Source: an uncultured Bacteroidales bacterium
GTDB lineage: Bacteria; Bacteroidota; Bacteroidia; Bacteroidales; F082
Assembly: GCA_905233445.1 (NCBI GenBank)
Contig: CAJOEP010000013.1
Span: forward strand, 1 to 64,000
DNA: 64,000 nucleotides
Reading direction: 5' to 3'
The notes beneath the pieces were generated by a model that had not been told where the DNA came from, searched no databases, and worked only from the letters and a program-made list of their open reading frames with translations. Below are positions 8,331 to 15,302 of the stretch, one piece after another (position 1 is the stretch's first letter; every line of letters starts with the position of its first letter). Both the position numbers and the translations under genes were made by a program.

Positions 8331-9164
8331 ATGGCTTATCTCGAAAACAACATAACGGTCTGTAAGAATCAGAGTCGAAAGCTCGTACTCTTGGACGATA
8401 GCAGTCATCTGCAGTCGAACGAGGAGCAGTGCGACATCGTGATGGAGGAAAACGCCACCCTCGAGCTGTACAGAATCCAGAACCTCAACGACGATTCACA
8501 TCTGACCACACACATCAATATCAAGCAGGCTGCAAACAGCAGCGTGCACTTCGTGCTGGTGACGTTCAACACAGGTTTTGTGCAGAACAACATCAATGTT
8601 GACATCAATGGCGAGGGCGCAGATTTGCAGATTTATGGTTTGTACCTCCTCGACAAGAAACAGCACGTCGAAAACCTAATGAAAATCAACCACAACGTGC
8701 CGAACTGCAGCAGCAACGAGAAGTTCAAAGGCATTTTGGACGACGAGGCATCGGCAGTGTTCAACGGTCACGTGATGGTGGCGCCTCACGCGCAGAAAAC
8801 CAACGCATATCAGAACAACAGCAACATCATCCTCACCGACAAGGCGAAGATCAACACAATGCCTTTCCTTGAGATTTATGCCGACGATGTGAAATGCTCA
8901 CATGGCACATCGACTGGCCAGCTCGACCAGGACGCGATGTTCTACATGCGCCAGCGCGGCATCAAGAAAGATGACGCGAGAATGCTTCTTTTGTATGCTT
9001 TCGCAGCTGAAATCAGCAATCACATCAAGATTGAGAGCATCCACGACAGCATCGACGACATGATAAAACGCCGTCTGAAAGGCGAGCTATCGAGTTGCGA
9101 CACCTGCATCTTCCAGTGCAGCAATAAGGAGAAGGTTTTTAAGATTGATATGAGTAAGATATAA
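8331..9164 (+). CDS. sufD: Fe-S cluster scaffold subunit SufD (short form)
   Basis: A SufB paralogue and partner in the SufBC2D complex. It is 277 residues, against about 420-450 in most relatives. The beta-helix core (from about residue 10) and the C-terminal helical end are present, with KGILDDEASAVFNGHVMVA, FLEIYADDVKCSHGTSTGQ (the His equivalent to E. coli H360) and DAMFYMRQRGIKKDDARM. What is missing is the N-terminal helical domain of about 130-150 residues. Only 11 bases separate it from sufC, so there is no room for the lost part. ATG 8331 follows the sufC stop closely. Function as the SufB/SufC partner is likely but not certain in this short form. Confidence 0.9.
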   Translation: MAYLENNITVCKNQSRKLVLLDDSSHLQSNEEQCDIVMEENATLELYRIQNLNDDSHLTTHINIKQAANSSVHFVLVTFNTGFVQNNINVDINGEGADLQIYGLYLLDKKQHVENLMKINHNVPNCSSNEKFKGILDDEASAVFNGHVMVAPHAQKTNAYQNNSNIILTDKAKINTMPFLEIYADDVKCSHGTSTGQLDQDAMFYMRQRGIKKDDARMLLLYAFAAEISNHIKIESIHDSIDDMIKRRLKGELSSCDTCIFQCSNKEKVFKIDMSKI

Positions 9165-9172
9165 TCGTTATT

Positions 9173-10402
9173 ATGGCTTTGAATCAATTCAATATCAATG
9201 AGATAAGGAAGCAGTTTCCGGTGCTTGACCAGCAGGTTTACGGCAAGCCGCTGGTGTATTTCGACAACGCCGCGACGACGCAGAAACCGCTTTGCGTGAT
9301 TGAGCGTGAACGCGATTATTATCTGCATGAAAACTGCAACATCCACCGCGGAGTGCATTACCTCAGCCAGATGGCGACAGAGGCTTACGAGAATGCGAGA
9401 AAAACCGTGGCGCAGTTCATAAATGCCAAGCAGCCGCAAGAAATAGTTTTTACTAGAGGAACTACAGAATCGCTAAATTTGTTGGCGACTTCATTGGGAC
9501 AGCTTCTTGTCGGTGAAGGAGATAAGGTGGTGGTTAGCGCCATGGAGCATCACTCAAACATGGTGCCGTGGCAGCAGATGCTAATGCGCTCAAAAGGCGA
9601 ATTGCTCGTCATCCGCATGGACAAAAAAGGCGTTCTCGACCTGAATCATTACGAAGAGCTGCTCAAACAGCGTCCTAAAATCGTTTCTATCGCTCACATT
9701 TCCAATACTTTAGGCACTGTGAATCCTATCAAGGAGATGGTAGCGATGGCCCATAAATACGACATCCCGGTGGTTATTGACGGTGCGCAGTCAATGGCTC
9801 ACCAAGTGATTGACGTTCAAGATATTGACTGCGATTTTTACGTTTTCTCAGGTCATAAGATGTACGCTCCTATGGGCATCGGCGGCTTGTACGGCAAAAT
9901 GGAATGGCTCGAGAAGATGCCTCCGTATCAGTTTGGCGGCGAGATGGTCGATACAGTGAGTTTCGAGAAAACCACGTTCAATAAAGTTCCGTTCAAGTTC
10001 GAAGCTGGAACGCCGAATGTCGGTGCTGCTTTAGGTCTAGAAACCGCAGTTAAATTCATTCAAAGTTTTGATAGACAAGAAGTTGAGGCTTACGAAGACG
10101 AGCTTTTGGAATATGCCACCGAAGAGCTTGCAAATATTGAAGGCACGCGTTTCATCGGGCAGGCTCCGAAGCGTAACGGATTGATTTCGTTTGTGATAGA
10201 TGGCGTCCATCCTTACGACCTCGGCACAATCATCGACAAAATTGGCGTTGCAGTGCGCACCGGACATCATTGCGCTGAGCCTGTGATGACGTTCTTCGGC
10301 ATACCGGGAACGGTGAGAGCCTCGTTCGCAATGTACAATACGAAAGAAGAAATTGATATTTTTGTAAAGGCTGTTGAAAGGGCAGCAAATATGTTAAAAT
10401 GA
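9173..10402 (+). CDS. sufS: Cysteine desulfurase SufS
   Basis: PLP-dependent enzyme that takes sulfur from L-cysteine and passes it as persulfide to SufE and the scaffold. 409 residues, full length. PLP Schiff-base Lys is in FSGHKMYAPMGIGGLYG, the PLP-binding Asp/Gln in VIDGAQSMAHQ, and the catalytic Cys in the extended lobe motif RTGHHCAEPVM. The N-terminal VYFDNAATTQKP is typical of the class II (SufS) branch. It starts 8 bases after sufD. Its stop codon is followed at once by an inverted repeat of the TAATGGC type. Confidence 0.97.
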   Translation: MALNQFNINEIRKQFPVLDQQVYGKPLVYFDNAATTQKPLCVIERERDYYLHENCNIHRGVHYLSQMATEAYENARKTVAQFINAKQPQEIVFTRGTTESLNLLATSLGQLLVGEGDKVVVSAMEHHSNMVPWQQMLMRSKGELLVIRMDKKGVLDLNHYEELLKQRPKIVSIAHISNTLGTVNPIKEMVAMAHKYDIPVVIDGAQSMAHQVIDVQDIDCDFYVFSGHKMYAPMGIGGLYGKMEWLEKMPPYQFGGEMVDTVSFEKTTFNKVPFKFEAGTPNVGAALGLETAVKFIQSFDRQEVEAYEDELLEYATEELANIEGTRFIGQAPKRNGLISFVIDGVHPYDLGTIIDKIGVAVRTGHHCAEPVMTFFGIPGTVRASFAMYNTKEEIDIFVKAVERAANMLK

Positions 10403-10476
10403 GCCATTAGGTAATAGCCATTAGGAATAAGAGTCTATCCTAATAGCTAATGGCTAATGGCTAACGGCTAATAGCT
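10403..10476. repeat. Inverted low-complexity repeat, TAATGGC type, copy 1
   Basis: Starts at the sufS stop codon. The left arm is built of GCCATTAG units and the right arm of CTAATGGCTAA units (CTAATGGCTAATGG, CTAACGGCTAATAGC), so the whole can fold into a long hairpin. It resembles 12203-12283. Confidence 0.8.
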
Positions 10477-10484
10477 TTAAAAAA

Positions 10485-10898
10485 ATGACAATTAAAGAGA
10501 TTCAAGATTCAATAGTTGAGGAGTTCTCGATGTTCGACGACTGGATGGACCGTTATGCGATGCTTATCGAGATGGGGAAGGAGTGCCCGATCATCGACCC
10601 GCAGTACAGAAACGATAACTACCTCATAAACGGCTGTCAGTCAAGAGTTTGGCTTCATGCTGAGCTGAAAGACGGTAAGATTTATTTCACTGCCGACAGC
10701 GACGCCGTCATCACCAAAGGCATCATCAACTTATTAATTAAGGTGTTTTCGGGACAGACTCCAGCCGATATCTTGGCAGCGGATATGAGCTTCTTGGATG
10801 AGATAGGATTGAAGGAACATTTGTCGCCGACTCGCTCGAATGGCTTGTTGAGCATGGTGAAACAGATGATGTTGTACGCAGAGGTTATGAACGGATAA
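10485..10898 (+). CDS. sufE: Sulfur acceptor protein SufE
   Basis: Accepts persulfide sulfur from SufS and stimulates its activity. 137 residues, normal length. The active Cys is in YLINGCQSRVWLHAEL near residue 51, and FSGQTPADILAADMSFLDEIGL is the usual C-terminal half. The last codon GGA (Gly) and the stop TAA are part of a 20-bp palindromic repeat (10893-10912), so the C-terminus MNG has been shaped by that element. Fifth gene of the suf operon. Confidence 0.95.
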   Translation: MTIKEIQDSIVEEFSMFDDWMDRYAMLIEMGKECPIIDPQYRNDNYLINGCQSRVWLHAELKDGKIYFTADSDAVITKGIINLLIKVFSGQTPADILAADMSFLDEIGLKEHLSPTRSNGLLSMVKQMMLYAEVMNG

Positions 10899-10921
10899 GG
10901 CATGCCTTATCCATACAGGAT
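10893..10921 (+). repeat. Palindromic repeat, copy 2 (overlaps sufE stop)
   Basis: A perfect 20-bp palindrome GGATAAGGCATGCCTTATCC (10893-10912) followed by ATACAGGAT. It contains the sufE stop codon (TAA 10896-10898) and lies where the next gene would be expected to start. Confidence 0.85.
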
Positions 10922-10962
10922 ATAATTTAAAACCAGTTGGGACAAGACATGTTATTGCTGTT

Positions 10963-11265
10963 TTGAGCGGCATTTACGACCCTGAGATACCAGTTGACAT
11001 CTACAAACTGGGCTTGATTTATGATATTGACATCGACGATGAAGGCGCTGTGAAGATTCTGATGACGGTGACCGCGCCGAACTGCCCTGTCGCCGACTAT
11101 CTCCCTAATTTCGTTAAGGAGAAAGTCAGCGCGATAATGGGCGTTAAGACGTGTGATGTGGAGCTCACCTTCGAGCCGGCATGGAGTCCTGCGAGCCTCT
11201 CCGAAGAGGTGCGCGCTGAGCTCGGTCTCGACGAAGGTTTCGGCCTCGGCGATTTTATGTACTAG
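10963..11265 (+). CDS. DUF59/MIP18 family Fe-S assembly protein (SufT-like)
   Basis: About 100 residues of the DUF59 family, whose members help Fe-S cluster transfer and are often the last gene of suf operons. IYDPEIPVDIYKLGLIYDI, VTAPNCPVADYLPNFVKEKV with the conserved Cys, and the C-terminal FEPAWSPASLSEEVRAELG are typical. The start is uncertain. Family resemblance continues upstream in frame (VIAVLSGIYDPE), but no ATG or GTG exists there; the only in-frame option is TTG at 10963, inside the conserved region. Palindromic repeat copy 2 occupies the expected start region, so the native start may have been lost. Its stop shares CTAG with the convergent gene. Confidence 0.8.
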   Translation: MSGIYDPEIPVDIYKLGLIYDIDIDDEGAVKILMTVTAPNCPVADYLPNFVKEKVSAIMGVKTCDVELTFEPAWSPASLSEEVRAELGLDEGFGLGDFMY

Positions 11266-12131
11266 TTTTTACTGCAATTTCCAATCAAATCCTTCGCCAT
11301 GCCTAAGAACATGAAGGCAACGGCGTTGAAATCCATATTCAAATCTTTGCTTAAGCCAACTTTATCTTTGAAGATGGCGACGTTAAACCACTGCAGGCAC
11401 TGGAATGCGCGGTGGAAATACAGACGGTTGAGCTCTTCCTGTGTCGGTTTATGGCCCACGTAAGCCTCGAGCAGCGACAAAGCCTTGTCGAAACCTGCGT
11501 TTCCGTAACAAGCGATATCGTAGAACGGGTCGTTCATACCTGCAAACTCCCAGTCCAAAACATAGAACTTATCCTTTGCGATGACGAGGTTAGTTGGCTG
11601 ATAGTCGCAGTGGCACGGAACCTTTTTCACCTCTTTGTAAAGCTTGCGCATCTCGTCGAGGGTGTGACGAAGCTCGATGTATTCCTGCGGATGCTTGAAA
11701 CCGAGGTCGGTGCAGTATTTCTCGTAGGTGTCGAGGCGTCCGAAAGCGTTGTAGTCGCTGAATTTCAGGTCGCTGTTGTGCAGTTTCTTCAGAGCCTTCA
11801 CCGACATCTCGTTGTATGAAACCACGTCGGTTGTCGACATGATGGTGCCTTCAACGTATTTAGCGAGTTTTTCGCCTGAGCGGATCTCGACGTAAACCGT
11901 CTCGTTGTTGAGGTCGAGTTTCTCCACTTCCTTGATGTTGGCGTCTTCTTCCACGCGGTCCACGAAGCGTTCGGCGAACTTGCCCGGCACGCGGTAGGTA
12001 TATAATTCACCTTGACACTCAACGACATAGGTGTAATTACTCATTCCGCCTTCGAGGCGTTTCACTATTTTTGCGTCGGTTGCCTGCATCAAGGCGTTAA
12101 CTCTTCTTAAGATATAAAGTTCGATTTCCAT
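11262..12131 (-). CDS. Choline/ethanolamine-kinase-like phosphotransferase
   Basis: 289 residues of the aminoglycoside-phosphotransferase/choline kinase fold (LicA-like). The ATP-site region GGMSNYTYVVE comes first. The catalytic loop is HCDYQPTNLVI (HxDxxxxN) and the metal-binding segment is VLDWEFAGMNDPFYDIA. The likely reaction is ATP-dependent phosphorylation of a small alcohol such as choline or ethanolamine. The exact substrate cannot be read from the sequence. It converges on the DUF59 gene, and both stop codons lie within the same CTAG (11262-11265). A -7 element TAATTTTG lies at 12161-12154. Confidence 0.85.
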   Translation of the reverse strand: MEIELYILRRVNALMQATDAKIVKRLEGGMSNYTYVVECQGELYTYRVPGKFAERFVDRVEEDANIKEVEKLDLNNETVYVEIRSGEKLAKYVEGTIMSTTDVVSYNEMSVKALKKLHNSDLKFSDYNAFGRLDTYEKYCTDLGFKHPQEYIELRHTLDEMRKLYKEVKKVPCHCDYQPTNLVIAKDKFYVLDWEFAGMNDPFYDIACYGNAGFDKALSLLEAYVGHKPTQEELNRLYFHRAFQCLQWFNVAIFKDKVGLSKDLNMDFNAVAFMFLGMAKDLIGNCSKN

Positions 12132-12153
12132 GATGTTAATTTTTTCTCGGGTG

Positions 12154-12161
12154 CAAAATTA
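12154..12161 (-). promoter_or_regulatory. -7 element for the choline-kinase-like gene
   Basis: TAATTTTG followed by C on the minus strand, 23 bases upstream of the ATG. A TTG at 12187-12185 is 23 bases further upstream, slightly long for a -33 box. Confidence 0.5.
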
Positions 12162-12202
12162 CATAAAAAGTTAATAATATTAATCAAGTTTGTAAAGATT
12201 TT

Positions 12203-12283
12203 TAGCCATTAGCCGCTAGCTATTAGCCATTAGTTTTTGGAGACTTGATTCTAATGGCTAATAGCTAATACCTAATGGCTAAA
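12203..12283. repeat. Inverted low-complexity repeat, TAATGGC type, copy 2
   Basis: Left arm units TAGCCATTAG and TATTAGCCATTAG, right arm CTAATGGCTAATAGCTAATACC and further units: a long imperfect hairpin. It occupies most of the gap between the kinase-like gene and tRNA-Ala. Confidence 0.75.
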
Positions 12284-12323
12284 ATTAATTTAAAATGAAT
12301 ATGCTTTATATTAAAAATTTATG

Positions 12324-12331
12324 TAATTTTG
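12324..12331 (+). promoter_or_regulatory. -7 element for tRNA-Ala
   Basis: TAATTTTG followed by C, 13 bases upstream of the tRNA 5' end. The -33 region holds only ATG (12301-12303) at 20 bases spacing. Confidence 0.55.
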
Positions 12332-12344
12332 CAGCCGTAAAGTT

Positions 12345-12417
12345 GGGGGTTTAGCTCATCTGGTAGAGCGTTAGGTTCGCAATCTAAAGGTGGCCGGTTC
12401 GAGTCCGGTATCCTCCA
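12345..12417 (+). tRNA. tRNA-Ala (anticodon CGC)
   Basis: A 73-base cloverleaf: acceptor GGGGGTT/ATCCTCC with the G3-U70 wobble that identifies tRNA-Ala, D arm GCTC...GAGC, anticodon stem TTAGG/TCTAA with loop TTCGCAA giving CGC, and T arm GCCGG-TTCGAGT-CCGGT. One U-U mismatch lies at 6-67. CCA is not encoded. A bidirectional terminator follows. Confidence 0.92.
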
Positions 12418-12418
12418 C

Positions 12419-12450
12419 AAAAAAAGAGACGTCACGACGTCTCTTTTTTT
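12419..12450. terminator. Bidirectional rho-independent terminator after tRNA-Ala
   Basis: Symmetric hairpin: A7 - GAGACG - loop - CGTCTC - T7. The A and T runs make it work in either direction, ending tRNA-Ala on the plus strand and leftward transcription coming from the secreted-protein gene. Confidence 0.88.
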
Positions 12451-12457
12451 ATTGTAA

Positions 12458-12486
12458 AGTCTAAGAACTAATGTCTAACGACTAAC
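12458..12486. repeat. Low-complexity repeat, GTCTAA type, reaching into a coding end
   Basis: Units AGTCTAAGAACTAATGTCTA and ACGACTAAC. On the minus strand the repeat supplies the last codons (LVVRH) and the TAG stop of the T9SS protein gene at 12468. Confidence 0.65.
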
Positions 12487-13205
12487 TTACTGCTCTTTTC
12501 GGTATTGCCGTTCACTATCAGGCTGTAGAAATAAACGCCGTCGCTGAGGTCGCTGACGTTGATGCTGGCTTTGCCCGAAATGCCATTGATGGCGCTTCTC
12601 AAGACTTCCTGTCCCATCATGTTGTAGATGGCGACTTCAGCATTTACGCTTGAAGCGAAGTTATAGTCAAAGTTCACGACATCTCGTGCCGGCATCGGAT
12701 AGGCGTTGCTGAACACCGCAGCACTGCTGTAATCCTCAATGCTTTCCAAAGAATATTTGAAAGTGACATCGATAACAAACATATCGTGGCTGCCTTCCTC
12801 ATGGAGATAATATCTCATGATTTGCTCCTGGCCGAGAACGTTCTCAAGATTGTAAGGGTCTTCGGCAGAATAATGCATTGCGAAATCTTTTGTCTCGCCA
12901 GCTGCAAAATCTACTACTGGTGTGATAGTGACACCTGGAGCATAGCACATGCCAAGGCATATCATATTGTAAGTGCCTTCAACTTGTTGAAGGATTTCAA
13001 CTTCCGCAATGAGATTAACATTTTCGTTTGCTGTCACACTTAAGTCTAAAATGTGTTCACCCCATGCATTGCCCGGACCGTAAACGTAATACGATGCACC
13101 GTTTTCAACCACAGCGCCGCTCTCTTTTTCGGTAACGGTGTATTTCTGTGCCGACAATGCGAACACAGAAACCATTAATAATAAGGTAAAGAATAATTTT
13201 TTCAT
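12468..13205 (-). CDS. Secreted protein with C-terminal type IX sorting domain
   Basis: 245 residues. A clear signal peptide (MKKLFFTLLLMVSVFALSAQ) is followed by an all-beta middle part of unknown function and a C-terminal T9SS sorting domain of about 80 residues: FSNAYPMPARDVVNFDY, VAIYNMMGQEVL, SDGVYFYSLIVNG and the final KLVVRH. It should be exported by Sec and then attached to or released from the cell surface by the type IX system. The last residues and the stop lie in a GTCTAA-type repeat. No enzymatic motif is visible. Confidence 0.85.
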   Translation of the reverse strand: MKKLFFTLLLMVSVFALSAQKYTVTEKESGAVVENGASYYVYGPGNAWGEHILDLSVTANENVNLIAEVEILQQVEGTYNMICLGMCYAPGVTITPVVDFAAGETKDFAMHYSAEDPYNLENVLGQEQIMRYYLHEEGSHDMFVIDVTFKYSLESIEDYSSAAVFSNAYPMPARDVVNFDYNFASSVNAEVAIYNMMGQEVLRSAINGISGKASINVSDLSDGVYFYSLIVNGNTEKSSKLVVRH

Positions 13206-13220
13206 ACGTTTCTATTTTAA

Positions 13221-15215
13221 TTATTTAACAATTTTTGCAATCATTTCATCACTTGCGATATTCGGCATAGTGACTTTGAGTCTCGGTTCGACCTCCATGG
13301 CGCGTTTGATGGCGAACATGGCCGGTTCGTTGCGAGCCCAGCTACGACGGGCGATTCCGTTGTTCACATCCCAGTGGAGCATGCAGTGTAAGCGTCTGTC
13401 GGCCTCTGGTGTTCCATCAAGAACCATGCCAAAGCCTCCGTTGATGACCTCGCCCCAGCCTACGCCGCCGCCGTTGTGGATCGAGACCCATGTGGCACCG
13501 CGGAATCCGTCACCGATGACATTCTGGACCGCCATATCAGCGGTGAAGCTAGAACCGTCATAGATGTTTGATGTCTCACGGAACGGTGAGTCGGTACCTG
13601 ATACATCGTGGTGGTCACGACCTAATACAACCGGTGCTGTCAAACGGCCGTCAGCGATGGCTTTGTTGAACTCGGCAGCGATCTTGGTACGTCCTTCACA
13701 GTCGGCGTAGAGGATACGTGCCTGTGAGCCCACGACGAGGTGGTTAGCCTGTGCGCCCTTAATCCACTGGATGTTATCGTGCATCTGCTGCTGAATTTCC
13801 TTCGGTGATGACTTGGCGATGTCTTCCAAAACTTTGCACGCGATGTCGTCGGTGACCTGCAAATCCTCAGGTTTTCCTGATGTGCAGACCCAACGGAACG
13901 GACCGAATCCGTAGTCGAAATACATTGGTCCCATGATGTCCTGGACGTATGATGGATAACGGAACTTGCCGTCTTCTTTCAAGATATCTGCTCCAGCGCG
14001 GCTGCTTTCGAGCAAGAATGCGTTGCCGTAGTCGAAGAAGTACATGCCTTTGGCTGTCAATTTGTTAACTGCTGCAACGTGACGGCGTAATGAAGCATAA
14101 ACAGCCTCTTTGAACTTGGTCGGCTCTTCTGCCATCATCTTCTTTGACTCTTCAAGTGAATAACCTACTGGATAATATCCGCCAGCGAATGGGTTGTGCA
14201 ACGATGTCTGGTCGGAACCCAAATCCACCTGGATGCCTTTGTTTGCTGCATATTCCCAAAGGTCAACCACGTTGCCCTGATATGCGAATGAACGTGCAAT
14301 TTTCTTTGCGCGGGCATCGTTGACTTTTTCAAACAACTCATCGAGATTCTCGTGAATCTCATCGACCCAGCCCTGGTTGTAGCGTTTCTGTGCCGCTGCC
14401 GGATTGATTTCTGCTGTGATTGACACCACGCCAGCAATGTTGCCAGCCTTTGGCTGTGCGCCTGACATGCCGCCGAGACCTGCTGTGATGAACAACTTGC
14501 CTGCCGGTGTGCCGCCTTGCTTACGTGATGCGTTTAATACTGTGATTGTAGTTCCGTGAACGATGCCTTGTGGTCCGATGTACATGTATGAACCTGCTGT
14601 CATCTGGCCGTATTGTGTCACGCCGAGTGCATTGTAACGCTCCCAATCGTCTGGTTTTGAATAGTTTGGAATCATCATACCATTGGTGACGATGACGCGC
14701 GGAGCTTCTTTGTGTGACGGGAACAGTCCCATCGGGTGACCCGAATACATCACCAAGGTCTGCTCGTCGGTCATGTTGGCGAGGTACTGCATCACGAGGC
14801 GATACTGTGCCCAGTTCTGGAAGATGGCGCCATTGCCGCCATAGATGATAAGCTCATGCGGATGCTGTGCTACTGCAGGGTCTAAGTTATTCTGAATCAT
14901 CAACATGATGGCTGCAGCCTGATGGCATTTTGCCGGATATTCGTCAATCGGGCGGGCGTACATCTTGTACGAAGGGCGGTAACGGTACATGTAAATGCGG
15001 CCGTATTTCTCCAACTCCTCGTAAAACTCAGGAGCCAACTGTGCGTGAAGTCTCTCCGGAAAATAACGGAGAGCGTTCTTCAACGCCAGTCTTTTCTGCT
15101 CTTTTGTCAAGATATCCTTGCGTTTCGGCGCATGGTTGATGTTTTTGTCATACTCCTTCACTTCCGGCAGCTGTTCAGGTATGCCAGCAAGTATTTCTTT
15201 CTGAAAATCATTCAT
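13221..15215 (-). CDS. hutU: Urocanate hydratase
   Basis: Converts urocanate to 4-imidazolone-5-propionate in histidine degradation, using tightly bound NAD+. 664 residues, the longer form common in Bacteroidota. Recognised by YGGNGAIFQNWAQYRLVMQYL, YSGHPMGLFPSHKEAPR, the NAD-binding FITAGLGGMSGAQPKAGN, VVGSQARILYADCEGR and SIHNGGGVGWGEVINGG. No other hut gene is adjacent, so the rest of the pathway must be elsewhere. ATG 15215 gives MNDFQKEILAGIPEQLPE, a normal start. Confidence 0.97.
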   Translation of the reverse strand: MNDFQKEILAGIPEQLPEVKEYDKNINHAPKRKDILTKEQKRLALKNALRYFPERLHAQLAPEFYEELEKYGRIYMYRYRPSYKMYARPIDEYPAKCHQAAAIMLMIQNNLDPAVAQHPHELIIYGGNGAIFQNWAQYRLVMQYLANMTDEQTLVMYSGHPMGLFPSHKEAPRVIVTNGMMIPNYSKPDDWERYNALGVTQYGQMTAGSYMYIGPQGIVHGTTITVLNASRKQGGTPAGKLFITAGLGGMSGAQPKAGNIAGVVSITAEINPAAAQKRYNQGWVDEIHENLDELFEKVNDARAKKIARSFAYQGNVVDLWEYAANKGIQVDLGSDQTSLHNPFAGGYYPVGYSLEESKKMMAEEPTKFKEAVYASLRRHVAAVNKLTAKGMYFFDYGNAFLLESSRAGADILKEDGKFRYPSYVQDIMGPMYFDYGFGPFRWVCTSGKPEDLQVTDDIACKVLEDIAKSSPKEIQQQMHDNIQWIKGAQANHLVVGSQARILYADCEGRTKIAAEFNKAIADGRLTAPVVLGRDHHDVSGTDSPFRETSNIYDGSSFTADMAVQNVIGDGFRGATWVSIHNGGGVGWGEVINGGFGMVLDGTPEADRRLHCMLHWDVNNGIARRSWARNEPAMFAIKRAMEVEPRLKVTMPNIASDEMIAKIVK

Positions 15216-15273
15216 TTAGCTATATTTTTTTGTAAAAATCTCAATATTTTAACCTGCAAATTTAATAAATTTA

Positions 15274-15281
15274 TATCTTTG
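15274..15281 (+). promoter_or_regulatory. -7 element for the C10 protease gene
   Basis: TATCTTTG followed by CA, 21 bases upstream of the ATG at 15303. No clear -33 box. Confidence 0.6.
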
Positions 15282-15302
15282 CAGCATCAAATTAACGAAA
15301 AA

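Noticed and set aside
14922-15302. Longer N-terminus for the C10 protease (frame open from 14922)
   Set aside because: It would overlap hutU on the other strand and place the signal peptide in the middle of the protein; the promoter lies at 15274-15281.
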